A DNA stretch of 64,000 nucleotides from Vibrio porteresiae DSM 19223 (GCF_024347055.1 NZ_AP024895.1:1612001-1676000), one strand, 5' to 3'. Positions 1 to 9,473 are shown, numbered from the stretch's first letter. A program made the numbers and translations. The notes: generated from the sequence alone by a model not told the origin.

Positions 1-669
1 ACCACTTTCAGCATCTACGGACACAGCAGCATGCCCGCGGCGATGTCGGATGCCCATGGTAATACGGTGATCTTTAAAGATTTGGTGGATGAGTTTTGGC
101 TGGAACGTTTGGCTCGCGCTTGCGTGGTTCAAATGGGCGGCGGCGCAGGCATGGTGGAAGCACCAATGAGCGGTGAATACGTAAAACGCTACGCGGTTCC
201 GGGTACGGTCACTCAGGCGAAAAACTTGGGTTTAGCGGTAATGGAAGCCAATAAAAACAAACTCAACCCGATTGAGCAGATCTGTCGTCAAGAGAACGGT
301 CAGGTGCTGTTTACCGGCAAGATCGTCGATCTTGAGCGCAAGATGGCGGCAGGGTTTACCCGTGGCGTGGTAGCGCTAGAAGGCTTTGCTGATTTTGCTG
401 AGCAAAAAGCGTCAGTGGATATACAAAACGAAAACCTCATCTTTCGTATCGGTGATGAAGTGCGCTGCTCCGTGCCGGATTTGATCATCATTTTGGATGT
501 GGAAACTGGGCATGCCATTACCACGGAAGTACTGCGCTATGGACAAAAAGTGGCAGTGCTTGGTATTCCGTGTCATCCACTGCTGCGCTCAAGCCGTGCT
601 CTTGAAGTGGTGGGGCCAAAAGCCTTTGGTTATACAGACGTAACTTATCAACCGTTTGAAAGTTATTAA
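1..669 (+). CDS. DUF917 family protein, C-terminal part
   Basis: The reading frame is already open at base 1 and runs to a TAA at 667-669, so the N-terminal part lies outside the window and about 222 residues are visible. The sequence, with a GGGAGMVEAPMSG segment near residue 45, resembles the DUF917 family. That family occurs beside hydantoinase, oxoprolinase and peptide-transport genes and includes thiohydantoin-metabolising enzymes. The next gene, 29 bp downstream on the same strand, is an ABC solute-binding protein, so the two probably share an operon for uptake and breakdown of a peptide-like or hydantoin-like compound. The substrate is inferred only from the family and neighbour. No signal peptide can be judged because the start is missing. 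Confidence 0.75.
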   Translation, partial: TTFSIYGHSSMPAAMSDAHGNTVIFKDLVDEFWLERLARACVVQMGGGAGMVEAPMSGEYVKRYAVPGTVTQAKNLGLAVMEANKNKLNPIEQICRQENGQVLFTGKIVDLERKMAAGFTRGVVALEGFADFAEQKASVDIQNENLIFRIGDEVRCSVPDLIIILDVETGHAITTEVLRYGQKVAVLGIPCHPLLRSSRALEVVGPKAFGYTDVTYQPFESY

Positions 670-698
670 TTTATCTATAGATCAATAAGGATGTTGTG

Positions 699-2285
699 AT
701 GAAGAAAACGTGGATAGCGGCCGCGATTGCCTCTGCGGCGTTGGCTCAAGGCGCGATGGCCGAATCTGGCCAGGGCAAGTTTGATGATTTAACCGCCACC
801 ATGAACGTGATTCAGGTGGTCGGTACCATCGACCCAGCGAAAATTACCGACTACACCGAATACATGATGGCGGTGAACCTGTATGACGGTTTGACCACCG
901 CAGATAAAACCGGGAAGGTGATTCCGCTGCTAGCGAAAAGCTGGGATATCAGTGCTGATGGTAAGACCTTTACCTTCCATTTAGTCCCGGATGCTAAGTT
1001 CCAAAATGGTGACGTTGTCACAGCTGACGATGTGGTCTACTCCGTCAAACGTTTATTAACCATCAATCAAGGTCCATCGGGTTTCTTTAGTGGTTTCCTC
1101 AAAGCGGATGGAGTGAGTGCGGTGGATGCTCATACCGTGAAATTCACGCTCACTCAGCCATCATCGGCTTTCCTTGGCATGACACCGCTGCTGTTTGTGG
1201 TGGATAAAAGCGTTGCAGAGCAACATAAAGGCAAAGACGGTTGGTCTGAAGAGTATCTAGCGGCCAACCCAATTGGTACTGGGCCGTATAAGCTAGAAGA
1301 GTGGCAGCGCGGCAGCCGAATCGTATTTCAACGTAATCACGATTACTTCTATGGTTTTCCTGAAAACCCATTGGAGAAAGTGCGTGTCCTGATCACCTCT
1401 GACGAATCGACCATCAAGGCGCTCGCCAACAAAGGTGAATTGGACATCAGTAGTACTTACCAAGCAGAAGAAACCTTGAATGCGATTGGTAAGTTGCCGA
1501 ACTACCATATCCAAGATTTGAGCACTGCGACTGGCTATTACATTAAGTTTAACAACCAGTTGGCTCCCACCGATGATGTGCATATTCGTAAAGCCTTGGC
1601 GTATGCGATTGACTACGACTTGGTCAATAGCGAGCTGCATCCTGGGAACTCAATGGCAGGTCCGTTGGTGTCGCTGTTTAAAGGCCCGTATTTAGAATCG
1701 CTTAACGCACCAAAATACGATCTGAAGAAAGCGGCTGAAGAGGTGAAACTCTCTAAATACGCAGGTCAAACGATTCCAATTACCTTGGGGTATGTGGCTG
1801 GCTCAGCGTACGAAGAAGAGATTGCATTGATGATGCAAGCCAACTTAGAGCAGATCGGTTTTAAAGCCAAATTGGAAGCTGACCCTTGGAGTCGTATTAC
1901 TCAAATTGCGTCTAAGCCACAAACAACGCCTAACGTAAACCAAATTTTCTTTGGTCCAACGTACGCATCGCCACAATCGGTATTCTTTAACCAATATTCA
2001 TCGAAATCCGCTGGCTCTTGGGCATCCATGTCTTGGCTCAACGATCCAAAAGTCGATAAATGGATCGATGAAGCGGGTAAAGAGCTGGATACCAAAAAGC
2101 GCGATGACATCTACCACGAGTTGCAACAATACCTAGTCGACAACCAAGTTGACGCGTATTTGCAAACCGTACGCTATCGCATGGCAGTGAATAACTGTTT
2201 GAGTGATATGCAGTTTGTCCCTGTTCAGAGTTTCTACTTTGACTTCTCCAAGTACAACTGGAAATGTCGCCCTGTAAGGAAGTAA
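699..2285 (+). CDS. ABC transporter periplasmic substrate-binding protein (peptide/opine type, SBP family 5)
   Basis: A 528-residue protein with a clear Sec signal peptide (MKK, hydrophobic stretch, cut near AMA-ES). The mature part has family-5 solute-binding features: ITDYTEYMMAVNLYDGL near the N-terminus, LAKSWDISADGKTFTFHL, DVVYSVKRLL, and a GTGPYKLEEW segment near residue 195. Such proteins feed di- or oligopeptides, nickel or opines to a DppBCDF-type permease in the inner membrane. No permease genes follow; they may lie upstream of the window. The ATG at 699 is chosen over a GTG at 696 because it sits 8 nt after AAGG. It probably forms an operon with the DUF917 gene and ends at a hairpin. 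Confidence 0.9.
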   Translation: MKKTWIAAAIASAALAQGAMAESGQGKFDDLTATMNVIQVVGTIDPAKITDYTEYMMAVNLYDGLTTADKTGKVIPLLAKSWDISADGKTFTFHLVPDAKFQNGDVVTADDVVYSVKRLLTINQGPSGFFSGFLKADGVSAVDAHTVKFTLTQPSSAFLGMTPLLFVVDKSVAEQHKGKDGWSEEYLAANPIGTGPYKLEEWQRGSRIVFQRNHDYFYGFPENPLEKVRVLITSDESTIKALANKGELDISSTYQAEETLNAIGKLPNYHIQDLSTATGYYIKFNNQLAPTDDVHIRKALAYAIDYDLVNSELHPGNSMAGPLVSLFKGPYLESLNAPKYDLKKAAEEVKLSKYAGQTIPITLGYVAGSAYEEEIALMMQANLEQIGFKAKLEADPWSRITQIASKPQTTPNVNQIFFGPTYASPQSVFFNQYSSKSAGSWASMSWLNDPKVDKWIDEAGKELDTKKRDDIYHELQQYLVDNQVDAYLQTVRYRMAVNNCLSDMQFVPVQSFYFDFSKYNWKCRPVRK

Positions 2286-2296
2286 CTCTGAATTTG

Positions 2297-2328
2297 GCAG
2301 ATGCTCTCTATGATGGCGGAGCATCTGC
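2297..2328. terminator. Hairpin between convergent genes
   Basis: A perfect 10-bp stem (GCAGATGCTC pairing with GAGCATCTGC) around a 12-nt loop lies just after the binding-protein stop codon. No strong T-run follows, so intrinsic termination is likely but not certain. Confidence 0.55.
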
Positions 2329-2360
2329 TTGCTAAAGCCGTTAAGTCATCATTATTCCTG

Positions 2361-4757
2361 TTATTGGATCCAACCTTTGATCCTCGCCAGTCCCAGTAGG
2401 TCCTGGCGATTTTTTATTTCATAGGTCTTAAACAGATTTTTGAGATGAAACTTCACCGTGCTTTCGCTGATCCCACAATATTGCGCGATCTGCTTATTCG
2501 ATAAACCTTCCGCCAAACGCAAAATGATCTGCAGCTGTTTACTGGTGAGTTCGTCAATTGGTTGAGCTTGACCAAAGGGCTGATAAAGCTTTTGCCAGTG
2601 ACGATACGCCTGCTCAAACGAGGTGTTGGTGTAGCGATACTTCTCTTTCTTCCATATCCAATTGAGGGCGCTGTTTAACCAGTGCTGTTCCAGAAGGAGC
2701 GGGCTCCACAGCGTTAATTGATGGCAACGTTGCAAAAGGTCAATAGCCGGTCGAGTCAGTTTTTGATAATCCCGTTTGTGCCAATAGAGCTTCAAATCCT
2801 GCACCAAAAACTGAATTTCGTTGTATGGGTATTGAAATAACTCATTGTGCGGCAGATCGTTAGCGCCTTTGTGTTGGTGAATGCAGATAAGCCCAACTTG
2901 GTTGCGCCTCTTTAGCCACAGATGAAACAGGTGGTAGTTGCCAGCGACCGCATAGTTGCTTTGCGAAATGGCATCAAGATGTTGCTGGGCTTCAACCCAA
3001 CGTTCCTGCTGCTGCAAAATCAGCACGGTGAGCAAGCGATAGAAGATAGTGGCATGGTCATCGGCAAAGTTAGAAAAATATTCGTAACGCAGCTCATCAA
3101 GCAATAACGCTGCGCCTTCAATATCACGGGTGAGTAATTTGGTGGTGATGCCAAATAGGTGAATCTGACTTAAAAACTCTGGCCATATTTCCGAGTGTTG
3201 GCGCAATACGCTGACCCGTTTCCAATCAACTTGAGCAGCATGAATGTCGCCTTGGTTTAGGGCAATCATGCCTTGAGCCAGCGTGACGAAGTTTAACTCG
3301 TAACTAAGATGTGAGCTAAAGGTAGTTCGTTTAAGGGCTATTTCGGCTTGTTCAACATGGTGCGCCGATTTTTGCGGATAACCCATGCGCAGGTTTAAGC
3401 GCGCCATATTGAAATGGCAAAAGAAGATCAAATAGGGCACTTTGTATTGGGTGGCGAGCAGCAGCTCTTTCTCTAGTAGTAGCGAGGCCTTAAACCATTC
3501 TCCAATGTTGGAGTGATAAATCGATAAGGTGCCGTAATAGTTCATCAGCGCACCAGGGTTGCTCGCCAGCCAGCTCTCTAATTGAGTAAATTGCTTCAGC
3601 TGCGCCGCCTCGGTATTGGAGCGAAAATAGGCAAAATATTTGCTTTTAATTAAGGTGAAAATGCCGCGCTCTTCATCGGATTCAAAATGCGTTTTGTTCT
3701 GCTGCGGCAGATGTTCGATAAAGCTGCGTGCAGCGAGAAACTTCTGACGTTTAAACAGCAAGATCACATTTGCCCACGCAAGGGAAAGTTCTTGATTAAG
3801 TAGCATGGTGGGGAAATGGCGCAGAATATCTTCGAGCTCATCAAAACCATGATGATAGCCGTACACACCACCGCCGCTTTCGTTAAACCAGCGCAACGCC
3901 AAATCAAAGTGGTTACTTTGCAGCGCGGTAGTGATGGCTTTGACTCGCTCGCCATTGAGATAGTAGTGCCGTGAGACTAACCGCATCGCGTCTTGATATA
4001 GGCGAGTCTCTTGTTTGGCAATGGTTTGTAAAATTGGGCGCAGAAACGGAACGCCAAGCGCAAACTCATTGTGTTGCGTGAGTTCGATGAGCGGCTCTAA
4101 CGCTTCTAAATGCAAGGTGTCGGTCGTGATGGATTGGCGATGAATCGTGGTTTCAAAACCGAGCGCAACCAGTAGCCTTTGTTCGTGAAATGGCAGCAGC
4201 GGCATAATGCGGTTACGCACAAAATCGGTCCAAGAGTGCATGATGCGCTCTTCACCACGCTTTTCCCAGTTGGCGGCGAGCACTGCCCAGCCGCGGGTAT
4301 CACGCCAAATTGTCTGAGCGTCACTGTGTGGATACGCTTCACCAATATCGTGTTCGGTCAGCATCAAATGGCGCTGCTCTACCAAGGTGATTTTTTCATA
4401 GAGTAGGGCGTTGGTCAGCCACTGCGTCTCCCCCACCCAAGCGGCGCTCATTATTAGGGTTTGGCTACGTTGCTCAAGGGCTGGAACCAAATCCATCACT
4501 TGCTGCAGATGCAGTTGAAAGCTTTGACCTGCAGGATCCCAAATCAATAGCTCGCCGACAGGAACATCGGCGGGATTGGGCAGAGTGCTAAACACCTGCT
4601 GGTGGCGCTGCTTGGCAAGTTGTTTTAGCAGCGTGGATTTGCCTGTGCCCGGCAAGCCGTTGATGATCACCACTGGTGTGTTTAAGGTGCTGATGCGATG
4701 CAGTAAAGAGAGTCTTAACATCCAAGTTGTTTCTGTATTACGTCCATGTGCCACCAC
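2361..4757 (-). CDS. MalT-like LuxR-family transcriptional regulator (LAL type)
   Basis: A protein of up to 798 residues with the layout of large ATP-binding LuxR regulators. An N-terminal STAND-type NTPase carries a Walker A motif, GLPGTGKST, near residues 34-42. A long helical, TPR-like middle follows. A C-terminal LuxR helix-turn-helix reads LTSKQLQIILRLAEGLSNKQIA followed by CGISESTVKFHLKNLFK. MalT-type proteins bind ATP and a small inducer and then activate promoters. Here the gene is convergent with the peptide-type binding-protein gene, and its 5' end faces the sugar porter unit, so either set could be its target. The start may instead be the internal Met 13 (near 4721). The ligand is unknown. 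Confidence 0.85.
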   Translation of the reverse strand: MVAHGRNTETTWMLRLSLLHRISTLNTPVVIINGLPGTGKSTLLKQLAKQRHQQVFSTLPNPADVPVGELLIWDPAGQSFQLHLQQVMDLVPALEQRSQTLIMSAAWVGETQWLTNALLYEKITLVEQRHLMLTEHDIGEAYPHSDAQTIWRDTRGWAVLAANWEKRGEERIMHSWTDFVRNRIMPLLPFHEQRLLVALGFETTIHRQSITTDTLHLEALEPLIELTQHNEFALGVPFLRPILQTIAKQETRLYQDAMRLVSRHYYLNGERVKAITTALQSNHFDLALRWFNESGGGVYGYHHGFDELEDILRHFPTMLLNQELSLAWANVILLFKRQKFLAARSFIEHLPQQNKTHFESDEERGIFTLIKSKYFAYFRSNTEAAQLKQFTQLESWLASNPGALMNYYGTLSIYHSNIGEWFKASLLLEKELLLATQYKVPYLIFFCHFNMARLNLRMGYPQKSAHHVEQAEIALKRTTFSSHLSYELNFVTLAQGMIALNQGDIHAAQVDWKRVSVLRQHSEIWPEFLSQIHLFGITTKLLTRDIEGAALLLDELRYEYFSNFADDHATIFYRLLTVLILQQQERWVEAQQHLDAISQSNYAVAGNYHLFHLWLKRRNQVGLICIHQHKGANDLPHNELFQYPYNEIQFLVQDLKLYWHKRDYQKLTRPAIDLLQRCHQLTLWSPLLLEQHWLNSALNWIWKKEKYRYTNTSFEQAYRHWQKLYQPFGQAQPIDELTSKQLQIILRLAEGLSNKQIAQYCGISESTVKFHLKNLFKTYEIKNRQDLLGLARIKGWIQ

Positions 4758-4857
4758 GTTAACACGGATTCGCTAATATTGGGTATTCAATCAACACTCC
4801 GTATTAACAGGGTAGTTTTTAACAGAGTCATTGCGACGTAACGACTCATTAAGCGCT

Positions 4858-5013
4858 CTAACGTAAATCCGCGTCACTGTATTCATCCAATAAACGTTCA
4901 CTGCCTTTAAACGGGCGCAGTGCCTGGCCTGATTGAGCGACCCAACCAAGAAGCGTTAAGCCCATTTTGATGGCCAGGTGTTTAAGCATGGTTTTGATGG
5001 TGTTCAACTTCAT
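4858..5013 (-). CDS. Small protein, 51 residues, coupled to the sugar porter
   Basis: An ATG at 5013 begins a 51-codon frame ending at TAG (4858-4860). It starts 4 nt after the stop of the sugar porter gene. AGGAG lies 8-12 nt before the ATG, inside the end of the porter gene. The peptide begins MKLNTIKTMLKHLAIKMGLT, continues with a short hydrophobic patch (LLGWVAQSGQA), and ends acidic (LLDEYSDADLR). It may be an amphipathic membrane-associated peptide. The tight spacing and good ribosome-binding site argue that it is translated together with the porter. I recognise no family. Confidence 0.55.
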   Translation of the reverse strand: MKLNTIKTMLKHLAIKMGLTLLGWVAQSGQALRPFKGSERLLDEYSDADLR

Positions 5014-5017
5014 TGTC

Positions 5018-6658
5018 TTATTCTCCTGTGGTTAAACGGCTGCGTGATAAACGGCTTGCCCCATACCTTGGATTGGCGATGCTGCTTTTCGCTAAACGGC
5101 TATTGGCAAAGCCAGTACCTTTAACAGAGTGACCGTAATTGAGGCGATTTTTGCTCTCACGACTTGGCTTAGTTTTCGCAGTGCGTGGTTTGTAAGTGCC
5201 TTTATCCAGCTCTGGCGTGTTGGATGGGCGATGAAGATAGTTCATCACGTGCTCTTCCATTTTTTCTAACTGCACGCCTTTGGTTTCTGGTAAGAAACGG
5301 AAGGTAAAGAGCGTTGCTAGGACCATAATGGCGGCGAAGATCCACATTGGAAACGCGCCATGGAAATGAGAGGTTAACCACGCATTCTCATTCAGGATTG
5401 GGAATACTAAGCCAATGATAAAGTTAGTAATCCACATCATGGTGATCGCTAAAGACATACCGACGGCACGCATACGGTTCGGAAAAATCTCTGAGATAAC
5501 AATCCATGCACCTAACCCCCAAGAGAGCGAGAAAAACAGCATAAAGACCAACATGCCCATCAAGGTGTAGTAACCGCTGGTTAAAGCGGCAGTGCCAGTT
5601 ACACCACTGCTGTGGTACATGAAGTAAGAGGTGAGAAGTAAACCTATTACTGCACCGACCGAACCCACTTTAAGCAGTGGTAGACGGCCAATTTTGTCCA
5701 TAAGCATAGAACCGATGACAGTACCAATCAGCTGGAACACACCAATCCAAATGGTTAAAAACATCGCGGTATCCGTGTTGCCCGTCACTTTTTCTAACAC
5801 GACAGGGGCAAAGTACATCATCACGTTAACGCCACTGGCTTGCTGAATGAATGCTACCGTACAGGCCAAAAAGGCAAATAACCAAAAGCGACGTTGATGG
5901 AGCAAATGTTTCTTCTCAGCTTTGCTCTGTTTACTTTGATGGTCTTGTGTTAATGAATCTTCAATATTAGCGAGGGTTTGCTGCGCGTAGTGCGTCCCCC
6001 CAATTTTTTCTAAAATCGTAAAAGCTTCTTGCTGACGTTTTACTGCTACTAACCAGCGTGGTGATTCAGGGATGAACAGAACAAACAGACAAAAGGCGAT
6101 GCACGGGATCACTTCAGAACCAATCATGACACGCCAGCCCATTGACGAGAGCCATTGTTGCGACGCGCCTTGCGCGATAAAAAAGTTAACGACAAAGATC
6201 ACTACTTGCCCACCAACAATCGCGAAGTTTTGCATACTCAGTGCCCGGCCACGAATTTCTTTGGGCGACACTTCACTCATGTACATGGGGGATATTGCCG
6301 ATGCAAGACCAACGGCTAAGCCACCCAGCATGCGATAGGCGATAAACCACGCAAAGGAATCAACTAATGCTGCACCCAGTGCAGAGATGGTAAAGAGGAG
6401 GGCGGCGATAACGAGCGCCTTTTTACGCCCCACTTTATGAGCTAATGAGCCTGAGGCAAATGCCCCGATAATACAGCCGATAGCGACGTTGGAAACTGCC
6501 CAACCCACACCAACGGAATCGAGATGAAAGTAGTGTTTGATGGGATTGATTGCGCCGGAAATGACCGCCGTGTCATAACCAAACAGTAATCCACCCAGTG
6601 CGGCAACGCCGCAGATCATCGATATGTACTTTAAATTGTAATGCTGACTGACAGACAT
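5018..6658 (-). CDS. MFS sugar porter (XylE/GalP-like sugar:H+ symporter) with long basic C-terminal tail
   Basis: A 546-residue major-facilitator protein with about twelve membrane segments. It shows sugar-porter signatures: GGLLFGYDTAVISGAI near residues 22-37, GRKKALV, RMLGGLAVGLAS, PESPRWLV and PETKG near the end of the last helix. It resembles E. coli XylE in the early helices and probably imports a monosaccharide with protons. The family normally ends 20-30 residues after PETKG. Here about 80 more residues follow, the last part rich in Ser, Arg, Lys and Asn (for example SRLSRSRLTTGE). AAGGAG stands 8 nt before the ATG. A 51-residue ORF follows at once, and a strong inverted repeat lies in the upstream leader. 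Confidence 0.9.
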   Translation of the reverse strand: MSVSQHYNLKYISMICGVAALGGLLFGYDTAVISGAINPIKHYFHLDSVGVGWAVSNVAIGCIIGAFASGSLAHKVGRKKALVIAALLFTISALGAALVDSFAWFIAYRMLGGLAVGLASAISPMYMSEVSPKEIRGRALSMQNFAIVGGQVVIFVVNFFIAQGASQQWLSSMGWRVMIGSEVIPCIAFCLFVLFIPESPRWLVAVKRQQEAFTILEKIGGTHYAQQTLANIEDSLTQDHQSKQSKAEKKHLLHQRRFWLFAFLACTVAFIQQASGVNVMMYFAPVVLEKVTGNTDTAMFLTIWIGVFQLIGTVIGSMLMDKIGRLPLLKVGSVGAVIGLLLTSYFMYHSSGVTGTAALTSGYYTLMGMLVFMLFFSLSWGLGAWIVISEIFPNRMRAVGMSLAITMMWITNFIIGLVFPILNENAWLTSHFHGAFPMWIFAAIMVLATLFTFRFLPETKGVQLEKMEEHVMNYLHRPSNTPELDKGTYKPRTAKTKPSRESKNRLNYGHSVKGTGFANSRLAKSSIANPRYGASRLSRSRLTTGE

Positions 6659-6687
6659 AACTGACTCCTTATCTTGCTAGAGTTTTG

Positions 6688-6751
6688 GAGTAGATATGTT
6701 CGGAATGTATTGAAAAATCGAAGGTAAAAAACGCTATCCGAATATCTACTC
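6688..6751. promoter_or_regulatory. Long inverted repeat in the sugar porter leader
   Basis: Bases 6688-6704 (GAGTAGATATGTTCGGA) and 6737-6751 (TCCGAATATCTACTC) are inverted copies with one bulged base, separated by 32 nt. The nearer arm ends about 30 nt before the porter ATG. It could be two half-sites for a dimeric or looping regulator, or a leader RNA hairpin. There is no T-run, so a simple terminator is unlikely. Confidence 0.5.
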
Positions 6752-7491
6752 TTGTAACCAACACCTCAAATAAGGCGCTAGTAGAACGGGATAATCAGAG
6801 AGAAAAGTCAAGAGTGTAAATAGGTGCAAATAAAACGAGAAAATGACCTGAAAATATCTAAGTTTGATGGTGTTTTAATTCTGTTGTGTTTATGCGTTCG
6901 AGAACTCAAAACAACACTCCTTTATTGATTTTGATGCAAGTAGACTAACATGAAATAGTGCGAGAAACAAATCGACAAGAAGTTTACGTATTTATTACTC
7001 AAGAGGTTCTTGCGGTATTTATATTATAACTCATTGATTTTTATGCAAAATATCTAAAATATTTAATTATTAATCAATGGGTTGTATTTGTTGTTTATGT
7101 CTGATTTTCTGACGTTGTTTCTGCCAGGATATAATCTGAATTTTTAGATAAAAATAGTAATTGTGATTCGATAATATATTCTTCATTATCCGTATTATAT
7201 GAGCCTGAGTTAGAGAGGAAATAGTTTTCTTTGTTTCCATTTCATGAGTGGTATTATTCCTTAATCTTCATGTTTTTTGCTATAGATTATTTTAATTACT
7301 TCTTGTACGAAATAATTATCTTTTGTTATGCAGACTATCAACAAATGCTAAGGTGGTAATTACCTAGTTTGAGGTGTAGTCTGGTTTTACAACAACTTGT
7401 TGCAAAGCGTTAGTCATCCCCAATAACAACGCCAAAGAACAACACATGGCCAAAGGACGACAAAGGGCCAAAGAAAAAGGAGAGCTCAGTC
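6752..7491. other. AT-rich intergenic region between divergent genes
   Basis: About 740 bases without a convincing gene, between the leftward sugar porter and the rightward oxidoreductase. It is strongly AT-rich. It holds a perfect 10-bp palindrome, GGTAATTACC, at 7355-7364, and a run of short purine-rich repeats (ggccaaagga, acaaagggcc) just before the ribosome-binding site of the next gene. Promoters for both flanking genes must lie here, but I cannot fix their -35/-10 elements. I see no RNA gene. Confidence 0.5.
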
Positions 7492-8517
7492 ATGCGAATT
7501 GGATTAGTCGGTTATGGTGATGGTGGTCGATACTTTCACGCTCCATTTATTGCAGCGGCCAGCAAAGTTGAGTTGGTTGGTATTGTGGCGCGTTCACCTG
7601 AAAAAATCGCCGCGATTGAACAGGATTTTCCTGGTACGCCCATCTTTGATAGCTTAACGAGCATGATCAAAGCGGGTAATCTCGATGCTGTGACCATCTC
7701 TACACCTCCCGATACGAGACGCGATTTAGTGTTAGAAGCGCTGGAAGCGGGTTTGCATGTGGTATCTGATAAGCCGTTTGCACCTAATGCTGAAGTGGCT
7801 AAGTCACTGCTTGATCAGGCTAAAGCGAAAGGGTTAGTTCTGTGTGCGTTTCATAATCGCCGTTTTGATACGGATCTGCGTACCATCCAAAAGGTGTTAG
7901 ATTCCGGTAAGTTAGGCAAGTTATGGCGCATGCATGCAAGGTTGGAGTATGACGCCCCTCATACGCTTGAACCAGGACCTAAAGGCGGCTTACTGCGTGA
8001 TTTAGGCAGTCATTTAGTGGATCAGGCGGTCTATTTGATGGGGCCGGTTGAGTCGGTTTATGCCCATATTGATGAAGTCGAATTGCCTGAAGGTCCAACC
8101 AATGCGAGTTTTGTTCTGACGTTGCAACACACCAGTGGCGTGACATCGTATCTGGCCGCCAGCAAGTTAAACCATGTTGAGATGAAAGAGTTTCTGATTT
8201 ACGGGGATTTGGGGAGTTTGCATTCGCAAATGACTGATGTTCAGGCTCAAGCGGTGTTTGCTGGTCAGCGTCCAGTGGATGATCCAACACATTGGGGTTA
8301 TGAAGTTAAGGAGCGTTGGCCGATCTTGAAAACAGCGGCAGGAGATGAAGTTATTCCATCTGAACAAGGCGCTTATTTCGATTATTATCAGCAGTTTGCT
8401 GATGCAGTCACTTTAGGTAAAGAACCACCAGTGAAAGGTGATGAAGTGATTCAAGTACTGAAAGTGCTTGATGCCGCCGTGATTAGTGCCAAAGAAAAAC
8501 GCATTGTAATGATTTAA
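7492..8517 (+). CDS. Gfo/Idh/MocA family NAD(P)-dependent oxidoreductase
   Basis: A 341-residue protein. The N-terminal Rossmann fold reads MRIGLVGYGDGGRYFHAPF; the EKP-type motif appears as SDKPFAPN near residues 93-100; and the family C-terminal domain follows. AFHNRRFDTD and GSHLVDQAVYLMGPV match the substrate-binding, His-containing region of this group. Members oxidise or reduce sugars, inositols or related polyols at the expense of NAD(P). The ATG follows AAGGAGAG with about 9 nt spacing. It stands alone, divergent from the sugar porter, so a role in metabolism of the imported sugar is possible but only inferred. A large stem-loop follows the stop codon. Confidence 0.9.
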   Translation: MRIGLVGYGDGGRYFHAPFIAAASKVELVGIVARSPEKIAAIEQDFPGTPIFDSLTSMIKAGNLDAVTISTPPDTRRDLVLEALEAGLHVVSDKPFAPNAEVAKSLLDQAKAKGLVLCAFHNRRFDTDLRTIQKVLDSGKLGKLWRMHARLEYDAPHTLEPGPKGGLLRDLGSHLVDQAVYLMGPVESVYAHIDEVELPEGPTNASFVLTLQHTSGVTSYLAASKLNHVEMKEFLIYGDLGSLHSQMTDVQAQAVFAGQRPVDDPTHWGYEVKERWPILKTAAGDEVIPSEQGAYFDYYQQFADAVTLGKEPPVKGDEVIQVLKVLDAAVISAKEKRIVMI

Positions 8518-8549
8518 ACAACTAAACTAAGATAAGACTTCCTAGTGGG

Positions 8550-8602
8550 TAAATCCCTCGCTGACGGTTAACTTTAGGGTTAATGTGTCGACGAGGGATT
8601 TA
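8550..8602. terminator. Large stem-loop after the oxidoreductase gene
   Basis: TAAATCCCTCG (8550-8560) pairs perfectly with CGAGGGATTTA (8592-8602). The 31-nt loop contains a second small dyad (TTAAC with GTTAA). It probably serves as a transcript end, although no strong T-run follows. Confidence 0.45.
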
Positions 8603-8681
8603 TCTTTGGGGGAAACCAAGTGACCACCGCCACAAATAATCGCTATTCTTGGCGAATTATCATTAACCCAAGGGATGGAGT

Positions 8682-9473
8682 ATGACTAAGCCACCTTATC
8701 AAGGCGAGCGAATGGAAGTGCCGAGTGAGTTACAAGGCATCTATACCCATTTCTATTTTGCGCAGAACGATTCAGACCAGGTGCTTGAGTTTACGTTTGT
8801 CCCGTCATTTCAAGTGATGTTGATTTTTAGTCTGGGTACGCCGATAAGTTTAGTGATTCATGATCAACCAGAAGTGGTCATAGAGCGCTATTTTATTATA
8901 GGGCCAGTAAAGCAAGCTTTTAATTACCGACTGCCACCGGGTGCCAAGGTGGTGGTGGTGAATTTTGCTAACGACGGCTTTCATCGCTTGTTTGGCGCAG
9001 CAACGGCTCAGTCGTCGCACTTTGAACAACTTGATGAAGACTGTTTTTCCGCCATTCATCACGCTCTGCAGCAACAGGATTCAGCGGCACAGCAGCGTGA
9101 TTTACTGCTGGCAGTTGGTAAGGATTATTTGCAAAGCTCGGCTCGGCTTGAGCTTGATACGCAAGAGATGGTGCATCAAACGGTTCACGAGCAGGCCCAA
9201 CTCAAAGGTAAACATGCTCGCACGTTGCAAATGCACTATAAAAATCGCTTAGGCTATAGCGTGAAAGAGTACACGAGGTATCACCGTTTTATGCAGATGA
9301 TCACCTTAGTGCAAGAGAGCTTAGCTAGCCAACGAGAAGTGGATTGGGCCGATGTGGTGTTTACCTGTGGTTATTACGATCAAAGCCATTTGATTCGAGA
9401 TTTTAAGCATTATCTAATGATGAGCCCTTCGCAATATCTCAAGCTTTCACAACAGATGTGCACTAGCCGTTAG
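8682..9473 (+). CDS. AraC-family transcriptional regulator
   Basis: A 263-residue protein with a variable N-terminal domain of about 160 residues and a C-terminal AraC/XylS helix-turn-helix pair. The DNA-binding half is seen in ARTLQMHYKNRLGYSVKEY, followed by FTCGYYDQSHLIRDFKHYLMMSPSQY near the C-terminus, which is the typical second helix-turn-helix. The N-terminal part resembles the DUF6597-type sensor seen in many AraC proteins of stress or redox circuits. It is followed at 128 bp by a quinone-reductase gene on the same strand, which is a reasonable but unproven target. Confidence 0.9.
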   Translation: MTKPPYQGERMEVPSELQGIYTHFYFAQNDSDQVLEFTFVPSFQVMLIFSLGTPISLVIHDQPEVVIERYFIIGPVKQAFNYRLPPGAKVVVVNFANDGFHRLFGAATAQSSHFEQLDEDCFSAIHHALQQQDSAAQQRDLLLAVGKDYLQSSARLELDTQEMVHQTVHEQAQLKGKHARTLQMHYKNRLGYSVKEYTRYHRFMQMITLVQESLASQREVDWADVVFTCGYYDQSHLIRDFKHYLMMSPSQYLKLSQQMCTSR

